A stretch of 27,013 nucleotides of DNA from Phoronis ovalis (lineage: Eukaryota > Phoronida > Phoronidae): assembly GCA_028565635.1 (NCBI GenBank), contig JAOXYB010045837.1, positions 1 through 27,013 on the forward strand, written 5' to 3'. Below are positions 1 through 12,900 of this stretch, piece after piece. Position 1 is the first letter of the stretch. The number at the start of each line of letters is the position of its first letter. The position numbers were made by a program, and so were the translations under genes. Below the pieces are notes generated by a model. The model was not told the DNA's origin and did no database searches. It saw nothing but the letters and a program-made list of their open reading frames with translations.

Positions 1-861
1 ATGTTACGGATTGCCAGATATTAAATTTCTCAGTGAAACATTAGTTCTGTCTATTCTGTTACCTACTGTACAAGATAAACTTACTATATTGTCTGCGTTT
101 TTCTAAACAATCAGCAATAAGATCATGTTAAACATGTGCAAAGAGCTTGGGCACCGGACGACTTGAGTAAATGTTAAGGAAACATCTCAAATTATATGAA
201 GCCCCGTTGTTTGGACTCTTTTGACGTTTGCCCACAACATATTAAAAAATGCATATTTCCAGTATTTTTTTTAAAAAGCGCAAAATGTATGTTTTTCGTA
301 ATAACGAACTAGCAGGTTGTATTGACTGTAAAATAAATAGCGCGAAAACAACATGTATTGAAGGATGTTTTTATAACATTTGAAAGGCATGACATGAATA
401 TTTATTTTACCGTGTAGACATTTAATTTTAGAATAACGGCTAATCATACAGAATTTTTGCGATTTTGTGTTTGGCCGAGGTATAAATTCTACTACTGATT
501 AAGTTTGGAATGGAGTTGAGAGTAAAAAATGACATCTAAATTAGGCTCAAGTGAAGGAGAAAAACATGTAAAAAAATAAGAAAATGTCTACCTCTAAAAT
601 TTTTTTAAATGCGAAAAAAGTGATTTTCACGGATAGAACACAATTTTGAAAACGATGATCATTTTTCAAACACCCCCTTAAACGTAGATAACGCAATTTG
701 TAAAAACGCAACATTATTACCAGCCTTTCTGGCGGAAACCCACTTAATATCCTTTCGACAATAAATATGTGAACATGTATAAACAGGTTCAGTTAAATAC
801 ATGCTAAAAATACATAGTACTAAGTGGTACTCTCAGTATTACAAAATATGAATATAGTTAC
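1..861. other. No exon found; intron or 3' region downstream of exon 35
   Basis: AT-rich with many stops in all frames. I searched the minus strand for a terminal exon with the expected NPF/DPF-type tail and found none. AATAAA words occur (for example minus strand 401-406), but without a coding end nearby they say little. Probably the last intron, with the terminal exon beyond position 1. Confidence 0.5.
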
Positions 862-924
862 CATATAAGGCTGTTGCATTGCCATTGGTTGCATACCATA
901 ACCACCTACCATAGCTGGTTGGCC
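862..924 (-). CDS. PICALM: Exon 35: Met/Gln-rich tail, last exon seen
   Basis: Acceptor CTTGTACAG and donor ATG|GTAACT. Encodes [20 protein letters not shown] then M, similar to the end of vertebrate PICALM before its NPF-containing last exon. If the donor is not used, the frame runs 13 more codons (VTIFIFCNTESTT) to TAG at 820-822, an alternative end. Phase 0 to 0. Confidence 0.88.
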
Positions 925-3900
925 CTGTACAAGAATATTACATGACAAAGATACATAATGATAATAATGGGTAAATAAAACTTTGTTTATAATCATAGTC
1001 ATTAGTGTTTTTTTAATTTTAAAAATTACACTTTCATCCATAAAAATTTTCTTTTTATTAGCTACTTAAAATTTATTTTTTTAAAATTGTGGTGCTAAAA
1101 GCTGTTTTCACCACCTCAACAGTAAAGGTAATGCCAACAAAAATAATCACCATCATTGTTGGCATAGGTGCTGCACCCTGTTGCCATGTTGTTGTGGAAG
1201 ATGATATTGATTGGTTTTGAAAGTTAGCTCCCCCTGTTTTTTGCCCTATTCCTGATGGCTTCCACTGGTGCTGCTGCCTATTAAAAAAGAAAAGAGACAA
1301 CTAGATGATGCAGTGAGTAAGGCATTCTACTAAAGTTAATTTAAAACTTTAAACAGTCGTAGTTCATGTCACACTCCTACCTAAAATGCTTTCCATGGAT
1401 AGGAACTTGCTGCACAGCAGTAGAAAATGTATCTGATGGGGCAGGGATGTAAATGAAGTGTACCAGACATAAGAGCAGCAACCTAGAGCTGCAACCTAGT
1501 TGTGAAAAGTATAGGTATAGTCTTGTATCAGCTAGATCACTTGCACATGGTTCTGAACGATCACTCCACGCTTATGGATCTGTAAACTCACTGACCTATC
1601 GAAGTGCCATAGGAAGAATACAAATAAGCTGTGCAAACTAATTTCAGGAGCACCCTTGCAGGCACTCATTTTACAGTCATGTTAACCAAATTAGTATTAA
1701 AATAGACCTTCACATTTCAGAATCAACTGATAAAACATAAATTAGTACCAATTTTGATAAAGCCTCTGTTTAAAATACATGTACATGTACTTACTTTTTC
1801 ACTTGTGTTGCAGGGTTTATAGCTAGACTATCAGCAAGTGATGCTAAGCTAGTGTCCACATTGCCCTGAATCAGCTTCTCATTTACAGGTGTAGCAGATT
1901 GACTGTCTTTATTAACTGGCTGTAGTACTTCCCCGAAACCATCAAAACCTATAACAAAGAAGGGCATTAATTAATAATAGTGAACAAAGTCATAAGATTT
2001 ATGGGATAATGATATAATTGTAAAGAAATGTATGCTGTTACTTTGGTTCGCATTACTAATAAACAGCTTAGACATACAGACAGCATATAAATGACAATTT
2101 CTTGGATATTTATTGAAATGTTTATATTTTTACTTCCTAACGCTGTCAAAATTTAAAATATTTCATAATCAGAACACGTTCAGTCATGTAATCATATTTT
2201 CCTCATACACACAGTTTCTAACCAAACAGTTACCAAATACATTAAACTCATCTACAACTCTCTTTTCAAACTACATTCATCAATCAAAACAGGTTAAGCA
2301 TAATAACATCGTTATTTTCCATTTGACAATGTGCAGATTTAAAGTAACATGCAGGAGTACACTCCACCAATGTCATTTCTACTCCTTCATACAGTGAAGA
2401 GCAACTCTATATGTGTATTAGTCTAGTCAATTTATACACAAGATGATTTCAACTCCGGCCACATCACCAAGACAGACGAATTAACATTCACTATGAAGGA
2501 AACTGGAAAAAATAAGGTTAATCTAAATAATCATAAATAAACAATAAATAATGACAACATGAACCATTTGAGGGTAGTCACCTGAATCCCCTGTGGTCGA
2601 TGCCGGACTTGCTCGTCCTGAGACAGCTTGTAATAAAGAATACAATGTTAAAAACCCACTCAATGAAACAAATACTTTTTTTTCCAAAAATGTATATTGT
2701 GATATTCTAATACTGGTAATGCTAAATCATTGAGATACACAAGTAGCTTCTGAAAAGCAATATGACTCATCTTCAAGAGTAATAACATTAAAATTACAGC
2801 TCTGAGCACTCAACCAAAGCAGTAATGAAATAAATTTAGTAGACAAAATCATTGAACAGGCAATGTTGTTGAGCTAGAATGGGTTTTACCTGGGCTTGCA
2901 CATGGGCTAGGTCTGGGACTAGTTCCTGGCTTTGGAGAAAGACCTGGTAAAGAGCAAGATTGTGTTTTTATACTCATTAAAGATGATCAAATTTACCATT
3001 TCATAAATTGTTGATGCAACAACAGCACATACATATGTAATCTATCTATGGTAATTATGAATATGGGCACAAAACACATTATAGCAAAGCACCGTTTATC
3101 AGTGCTTCTCCTGCTAAACAAAACCAGGAGTAGAGATCTACAAGTGATATTACAGTACATACAGTGAAGATAGCAGAACAAATAATAGTGCTGGGTACAC
3201 AATAATTTTATGAAATTTCTCATTGAAGACCATTGGTAAAGGAATATCAATAAGTATGTTTTTACTGAATTACCTGTTGATGTGTCAAGACTTGGTTCAG
3301 ATATCATAGGGGTTGTTGATGGTTGGGGTAGAGCTGCATGCAACACAAAATGAGGCGAAGGTGTGATAGACAGTGAAGATTATAATTGTCATCATTCACA
3401 CACATAATTTGTGTACCACATGCATATAACACAACATTATGTTAGTATACATGGGACAGATAGCAACAGTAGTGTTAAGATTAAGGACAAAGTTTTATAT
3501 GGTGAAGCAATATTTTACATTTTTAGTAAACAGGCATGGAAGAATTCTACAAATATAACTGGTATCAAGGGACCAAAAGCTACAACAAAATATATGCAAA
3601 AATGTTGAAGACTAGAGAGCGTGAAAGACAAACCTTGTTCTACAATGTTATCTGGTTCCGGTGAAGGAGTTGGGGAATTGGAAAGCTGTTGTAGTGTAGG
3701 CCCTTTCCCTGTGACAAGTAATCAATTTATTTATTGAAATTTAATTTAAGGATACATTTAGACACCTGAAGAAACTGTTTTAACATGTTGTTCTACATGA
3801 CAAGATTTCATTGAACTGATATTTGCTAAGAATTGCACAATTGGTTACTTATTAACAATTATACCAGATATGCCATCCCCATTGAAACATAATGTCGAGT

Positions 3901-6900
3901 TATTGTAGTTCACCATGAAAAAGGTCTCGAGTCAGAATCCACCCAAGAAGTGGCTAATCATATATTAGCTTACAGTCTTGTGGGATGTTAAATACAAGTG
4001 CACATTTAACTATTATTATTCACATAACCAAAAACCTACCCTTTTGAGGACTACCAGTAGAGGAAGTAAAATAATCTCCAAGATCAATGATGGCTGCATG
4101 CAATATAAAATGGACTTAACAAGTCACACAAAAAGCAATTCTACATACAGACACCTGAGATTCTCAAACAAATAAGCTGATAGAAATACGTATATCAAAT
4201 TACATGTAATAGAGAGCTACACAAACATGTTAGGAAATTATGATGATGAGCAGCAAGTATACAAAACTTATTAATGATTTGTTCTCTTTATCACATAAGA
4301 AAGCTGTTAGCTTAGAACATCGTACTGGGAATACAGAACAGCACAGCTATAGAACACTCAAAGCCATACACATATAAATCATACTTTTATAACAACTGGG
4401 ATTTTTTTAATGATAGTTTGAATGTCTGACCTCGCTACAAGTAAGGAATATCACTTCAAATTACAACTGTCGTATACATTCACTTACAAATACCTTTCTG
4501 TGTTTTAGTTCCCTCAGCAGCATTAGTGACTCGCAAACTTTTTCTTGGTGTTCCTGTTGGCTGATTTGATCCTTTAGCAGTAAATGTGAAAAACATTTTA
4601 TACCTTCATATTACTAAATGTTATGTCGTATAACTAATTTCTGTATGGTTTGTGTGTGGTAGGTGTAAATATAATGTAAATTTGTCATATCAGAACATTA
4701 CTGCATTTATGTAGCTAGCTAAAAATCTTTACATTTTTAATGTTACAATAAGACATGTACACTACCTGGTTGGACCTGCACCCCCTGCTGTGTTGCTGCC
4801 ATAGCCATGTGATAGCTAGGTGGCTGAACCCCTGGCACAGCAGATGGCATCATGTATCCCATCGCTGCTTGCAAGCAAAAATTTATTGTATAAAGAAAGT
4901 ATTAACTATATTACGAAAGGTTTTGAAATCTTAACATCTTACATTTATTTTCCACTCTTATAATAATGATATTTGAAACACACGCAATTGGTAATTACTA
5001 TATGTGCCAGTACTACTTTACTATATAATTGCAAACTAATAATTGATAGTTTATGCTACATACGTGGTGCTCCCATTGCAGGATTCATTGCTGTATTAGG
5101 AGGAATACCCATCACAGGGGCATATGCCATTCCCATAGCTACACAGGAAGTAAGAACTTTTTTTTATAAAATCTACGTATTTTACATGAAGCAGTAACAA
5201 AATACTGTAATTTTTATTTTGTGGTAATCAAATCATCAAATAAACTTCATTACTGCATTACATTAATTTTTTTTTATTCTATAAAAATTGTTCTTAGTTT
5301 TAAAGCTATGCATAGCCAATCAGGCTATTATATATATAAATTTAAATCAAGGAAGTACACTCCTACAGGTTTCCACACGTGATTTAAAGATTTTATAAAA
5401 CAATTTTTTTATATTACTAACCTGGCTGCATAGGAGCCCCCACTGTGACCATCTGAGGCATGTATCCCATATAGGACATGCCTATGCATGAAAAAACGCA
5501 TTACAGAAAATTATTTTTAGTTGGATATTTCTAAGAATATCATAGGGTTACGCCAAAATAATACTTCAGTAAATCCATCAGACTATATAACCTTTGTCAA
5601 GTTCAGCAGGATTGATAACTAAAACAAAAGGTAATTTCGAAACATTGTCAACTAATTAAAAGAAAAAAAAACCTATACACACTAGGCAAAAGTATGTTTA
5701 GAACATTGGTTTATAAAAAGAACTAAATGGGACTGAAAATTGTACCTCCAAGTGGGATCTGAGTCATGGTGGGAGTTAGTGTTGACCAGGTTAAACTTCC
5801 TATGCCTATCATTGTACTGGCTAGGTGAAGATAAAAGGGCTAAAATAACTACATGTATAATGCAAATAAAACCAGAGCTTCTACTTAATTAATGACAACA
5901 ATTAATTGCTGTTAATACAGACATGTGTTGTGCAAAAAAATATGTCACATTGCAATGAGAGACAATTTAAGGCAAACTGAGGATTAAATTTGTAATTCTA
6001 ATCAACACCTATTTGTCTGCTGTAAACAAAGGACACATGTAATAAATGCACCGACAACATCTTATAGCTGCTACATCAATCTATGTACATCAAAAACCAC
6101 ATGACCTGAAAATCATATAAAACCACAACATTCTGTTGTGATAGTGTCTATGCATGTAGTATTTGCAACTTAGTCTGAAGTAAATCCTACCTGCTTCCAT
6201 ATTTCCCTGGGGGTTAACCGTATTAGGAAGGTAACTTGGAACAGTTGGATCTAATGGGTCAAGAGGACTCAAGTCCATCAACCCTGCAGGTGAGGCAGGG
6301 CGAAGTGTTGAGGTCTGTGGGGCAAGGCTAGTTGCTGTTTGCCCTGATAAGGAGCCCAAGTCCAGTAGTCCAGCTGCATGTAGCAGAAATGAGGACATGT
6401 TAATATTTGAGAATAATTATGATAAAATATTCAAATATCATACATTTTACCTAAATAAATGCCTGCTATATACTTTTATTCAGTTATCATTTAAGAGTTA
6501 TTATAACAAGGCGAGAGGTAAAAGATACTCTGGTTATCAAGAATTTTTTAAAAGCCTTTCTATTTCTTCCAATTTAAAATTATGTGCGCATAAAAGAGAT
6601 ACACATACAAATATATGTAGCGTACCTGAGGATGACTCAGCTACACTGGTAGGCTGCATTATATTCATTGTATCAGCAGACGAAGTATCAGAGATGGGTG
6701 CAACTTTAGAATCGGAAGAATCAGGAGCTATGCAGAAGTATTAAAAATATAAGCCAAAAAAATCTTCAACAAAAAACACACTTTACACTCTAACACATGA
6801 ACAGAATTTAAGCATACGCTATATCTAATTTGTCAAACAACTGGTTCAGATTGCAATGTTTACTATAAAAGCAGAGAATGTAACCAAATGAAGGTAATAG

Positions 6901-9900
6901 AATAATGATATGTTGCATCTTTAATTATTTCCATGTTTGTAAATATCTTTAATACTGTGTCTAATGATTACCTGCATTACTGGACAATGTCACTTCTGTA
7001 TCAGTTGCTGTATGCTGCTCTACTAAATCTAATAAAGAGGCTGCTTGTAAAGAAAAATTGACCTTCCCATATTATCGCATCATAAACCTGATTCAAACAG
7101 AGTTGTATGAGGAAAATTTTTATATTAAAATAAAGTTAAATTAAAGCCACTGTACTCGAGATGAACAATTTGTCAAGATAAAACACAACAACGATAACAT
7201 GGGTTATATAACTGTTCATACATATGATCTTCCTACCTGGTTCAGTCATTTTGGCTGGTGAGGCCAGTGGGCTTGGTGTTACAGCAATAGTGCCTTCTGG
7301 GAAATCCAATAAATCAGCTGCATGCATGAAGAACAAATTTATGAAAAACTGATATAATACTATAAATAGTATTTGAAGCAGTGATGATAAGGGTACATGA
7401 TTGTAACAGATCAAGGATTTTCATTCGGGATATAACAGAATGCATTGAAACTGTAAAGGTGCGGAACACACAACTTGGAAATGAATTGACATCAATAAAT
7501 ATACTCAATTTCTTATTGTGAGGAAACACAAGACAAACTGAACTGTGCAGAATATATGAACAATAACGAAATATGTATCTGACCTGCAAGTGACTTTGCT
7601 GGACTTCCCTTTTCCTTTGTATCATCAGATGCTGCATGTAGATTTACGAAATGAAAAATTACTTGACAACTCAAAAGAAACAGATCCAAAAGATGTAATT
7701 GGATAAGTTCACTTAATTTTGGGAATATCATAGCATTATGCTAAGGTAAACAGCACATGGTATATGCTAAATATTCAAATTTTTAAAATTTGCCAAGTAC
7801 CAAAATAAACTTCAATGAAGGATGTCACAAATTTGTGTAAAAATGCATGAAAGCACTATAACTGAATGCAAGCAACATGGGTGAAACTTGTTAATGCAAA
7901 CACAAGTAATTAATAGGATATTTTACCTGTTAAGACAAGCTGGAGAGTTTCCTTAGAATCATTGGCAGGTACTGTATCAAGTTATGCGTAAAGAATGAAT
8001 ACAAGTTAGCACAATTCATACTACACCAGTCACATATAATATCCAAATAGACAAGATTTATAAACTTCCAGTTTACTCCGAAAATATTTTGCAAGATTCT
8101 TTATGTCCTAGTTGCTCGAATTGTGAGTGAAATAATGGTTTTGCAAATATTTAGCAAATGAATAACTTTCGTCATGGCTAACAGACAGTAATGAAATATT
8201 TAGACAAAAACAGCATGGACAACAAATCAAGCCACAATGATAGTACACCACAACAATGATATAAAATAACCTTTAAACATATGATAAAGGCATGTTACAC
8301 ATCTAGCATCCAAAATATTAAACAACAGTGTCACAACAACAAGACTAAGAGTATGGTATGTGCTCAAACATGATGTAACCAAGCAAAACTACTCTAACAT
8401 GAAACTTGACAACATCAATATATCACAACACACACAACCATTATATACAACAAAGAAACACAGAAATTTCCCCATTTTTTGTTTAAGTTAATTGTCTGAT
8501 ATATACCTAATATCTAGTGCTTAATATAATACAAACAATAATGACATATGCAGTCAGACCTGTTGCAGTAGAACTAGCTGTACTAGTGGTAGTATCACTA
8601 GTTGTGACCTCGGAAGAAACAAAGGGTTTCGAGTCAAAAAGATCGGTGCCTTTAAAATCCGTAGTTGTATCCACGTTGTCAGCTGAAAGAAAACGGCCCT
8701 ACAAGTGGTAAGTCTGACACATAATCTTTAATTTCCTTTATTAAAATTTCATTGAAACAAAACTGAATGGAAAACCCAAAAGAGAGCAAAACCTTGACAT
8801 AAATATTTGCCAAGGCTGTAATATGATTTACCACATATAGGGTAAGAAGAGCAAAAAAAAACAAACGGCAAGGTATAAAAGCTGTCTCACGTTGGGAAAA
8901 TTGAAACTAATTGGTGGAGTGTTTCTGCATGTCAGATTTTTTTCTGCAAAGAAATATTCACTCACTCATCCAATAGAGTCACACACACCCACACATACAT
9001 AACCAATCACAGCATACAAAACAAACTTAATGTAATGTGTCTTGTTTAATACAAATCTTTCAACATAGTCACTAATTACTTAGCATAGTTAATGATGAGG
9101 CAACACAATTACAAATTGGAACAGGAATAGAACAAAATAGTACAGGTGTAAAAAATATTAGTACAAAACTGAACTAAACAGAATAAAGCCGTTTTAAAAA
9201 GCACAGGCCTCATATCTAGTTTTAAAAAAATCTTTCCGAAAGCAAACTTGCAGTAACGTGTTTTAAAAACTGAAATGGGATTATTGAAAGAAAGCAATAT
9301 ACGGACCTGGAGGGGGTCTGGCAGATGATTGCACTGTAGACAAAAAAACATGCAAAGTAAGGCTAGAATAAACATGCAAAATAAATACAAAACAGAAAGC
9401 TAGTCTACAGATTAAAATACTACTAACTTTATGTTATGCATAAAATATAAAACTTAATATCAAATGGAAGACATCATTTCTGCTAGCAGTTAACTGTCTT
9501 GGTACATGTATATATTGATAACATGTGGTAATACTAGCAAAAATGATTCATTTTAATACAGCCAAAGCCAATACTAACGAGCCTAGTAATAAAACAATAT
9601 ATAATGCAAATATATATATGAAAGTTTTACTAAAAATAATAAAGTGATTAAAAATAGACATAGGAGGCAGTAGTGCTAGCTGAAGGCAAAATGGTCTGCC
9701 AAAGAAATCTGAAAGGAAATGTACATAAACTACTAGAGTACTTACCAGGTCCGCTAGGTGTTGCTGTACCAAATGCTGCAGCAAAATTAACGTCTTGCAT
9801 AACAGCACTGCCATTCTGTTGTGTACCTCCTGCAAGAAAACAAGTCAATTTGATTCTAAACACCTGCTATCAGTTCTCAATCAAAAGCAGCATTTTTTAA

Positions 9901-12900
9901 TTTTAAGATTTCATTGTAAGCAAATAGATTGGAACTTTTGCATTTTTATTCTTAAAATATAGCAAGAGTTACAAAAACCTAGGAAACCATGTCCATAATC
10001 ATACAAGTACAAATTTTTTTGTGGTCTGTAGTATGTTGAAATAGGCTTCTGTTTAAAAATATATCAGGTAGATAAAGTTTGTACAAATTAAAATTGGAAA
10101 CATTACATCAGATAACAGATAAGACATACCAGGTGTTCCCCAAGGATCGACTGCTTTTTGTGGCGATGACATGACGCCCATGGGTTGCTGTGGGGAATTC
10201 ATTGAATGTACAGCATTATTCAAAGCCATAACATTCTGAACGTTTGCCTGCCATGGGGTACCACTCAGCTGCAGCAAATCTTCGCTAGCTTTCTGAGAAT
10301 GTTGTGGCGACTGTCCTTGACTGCTTCCAAACAGATCTACTGCTTGGCCTGCTGCTGCAGATGTAGCAGCAGGTTGGCTGTTGTGTGCAGGTGTTTTTTG
10401 TTGACTAGCATCTCGTAATCTTTGTTCCTATTCGTACCAAGTTTTAGGTAATGACAACGCAAAGAACTTTTGGGAATGTTTCTTCATGCAAAGTCTCAAT
10501 GTTATTTTTCTAAGTTACCCCAAATTCCCTTTTTGATACTGCATACATTCTCCAAAGTTTGGAAAAGAACCCAAATCTCTTACAAACAAGCCTAATGGGC
10601 ATGTCATTTAAAGGTGTTAATATCACGATTAATACTGCCATTTTTTCTCGGATAAAATTGTTTTCAGAATGTAATACAGGCTATGGTTTTAAAAAATCAG
10701 GGTTCTTCTCTGATCATCAGGTGAACTAAAACAACTAAGACATTCACACAGAGAACACTTACTTTCTTCTTCTTAGTTTTTATCTTGGGTTTGGGTTGTG
10801 GCTCCTCGTCAGTCTTAGCAAGACAATAGACACAAAATAACTAACATAATGCAACATGATGCCAAGGCAAAATTATTTTGTCTGCCTGCGATATATTAAC
10901 CGTATACAGTATATTAACCAATTATTTAATGAAAAAACACATAATTTGTAACCGGTACATGCATGTAGCTTCAGAACATGACATTGGGTAGGCAAGTATC
11001 ACAATTTCTAAATAATCACCAAATAACCTAATTATGTATGAAAACTAAAAGGTCGGCAGATGTACTTTTGAAATCACAGTCAAAACATATATTTTCTTTT
11101 GAGTATAGTACCTTCAACTGTCGCAGCTGTCGTTCTTCTTCTTGAATTATTTTCCTTTTTTCGGCCTCTGATATTGTATACCCAGCTGGGGCACCTGTGT
11201 TGGACTGCAGAGCACTGATGGCATTATTTACAGCTGCTGGTCTGTAACAACACCACCAAAGACATTTCAAAGCATGCTTTACAAGTGCACTACACACACA
11301 TTTTATATAGTTTAGAACAAAATATTTGTTTCACATTATGCTTCATTTACAGCAGAAGTATTGTTATTAAGAGGTGTTCAAGCGATTTCTGTGGGGTTAC
11401 GCTGTTTGTGGGGTTACGCTGTTTGTGGGGTTACGCTGTTTTTAGTTTCAGTAGTTTAATATCCAATTTGTTATTGTATTATCACACTTGCAGCTACATA
11501 AATACTTTTTACATTATGCACAAGATTTTCACTACTATGTACATGATTTGTTTATGCATGCAGACATTTAACCTGTTTCAAGTTTTGAGACAAATATCCA
11601 TGTTTAATTATTTATTATTACATCACAATAGTTTTTACATAAAAAAATTAATTCCATATATGTTGATATGAAATGTAGTACAAACAATTAGAACATGATA
11701 CAGAATTTTTAAATGATATGTACGACTGAATCTACCAACAAGGCATGATAGTGACTGCAGTATACTGACAATAGGACATGAAATTGTCTATTATCATACT
11801 TATAACAGGGTATGACATTGTCTATTATCATACTTATAACAGGGTATGACATTGTCTGTTATCATACTTATAACAGGATATGACATTGTCTGTTATCATA
11901 CTTATAACAGGGTATGATATTGTCTACTATGTACTGATGCATTCATCTTAGTCATACTCACAGTTCCTTATTGGTGTCATCACTAAAAGATCAAGTCATC
12001 AAATATATCACCAATTCTACTAGAGCCTACGTTAGACTTGATGTTAACTGCCCGTGTCCAAAAATTACAAAAGCTAAGATACTTTTACCAAATTTTCACA
12101 TCAAAGTTGTTGAAAAAGAACAAAATGTAGTTAAGTTGTCATCGTCCACGTAATATATTTGTTAACAGTTATTCTTTTTAAATACGCTATAGATGATTCA
12201 GTGTTATGTTTAAAAATAACATGTCTGATAAAATGTCTGTGAATCTGGAAGCAGGATGTTCACTTACTTGGCTTGAGGGCTAGTTACTCCCTTCTTCCCC
12301 TCCAGTGCTGCTAAATGAGCTTCCAGAGCTTCTAATAGACTAGCCGGGGCCTGCAATGAAAAACAATAAAATATGTCAAACATGCAATTTGCTGTAATTT
12401 TTAAAAAGGTGAATTCCCATTGATTTCAAAGAAATTTGGAATTATAATTTAAGTAAGAAATTAATCAAATTCAAAGATTGAAATATAATATAAACTGAAT
12501 ACAATAGAATAAACTATAATGCAGTTGCATTCAGCAACTGCACAAGTCGTAACAAACATAAAAATATAACTAATCAAACTAAAGTATTAAAAATTAATCA
12601 GCATTCCTGTAAATAACAGTACAGCATTTGGGGACAAAATAACAAGCACTAGAAAATGAGAGCAGATTGAAATAGTTAAAAGGAAAGGGTAACTAAACAA
12701 AAGCTGCTGGTATGTGCAAAGAATTAATGGCCTAACAACTGAATAGACACGCTCAGAAATGGTCGCATTGTGATGTTAGTTTTCTCATTCACCGTATGAA
12801 ATCAACATAAATACTTTACAACTCACATCCACTGTGTTATTCTTGAGGCCCTAGGAACAAAAATACAAAAGGGGTCTCATGAGCAAATAGTACTGACCAG

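Noticed and set aside
1453-1641. Plus-strand 62-codon frame
   Set aside because: Within the intron between exons 33 and 34 on the opposite strand, with no similarity or splice support.
11285-11671. Plus-strand 128-codon frame, the longest single reading frame in the window
   Set aside because: Cys/Phe/Tyr-rich and intronic, antisense to the gene; part of it is the 17-bp tandem repeat. Nothing protein-like apart from length.
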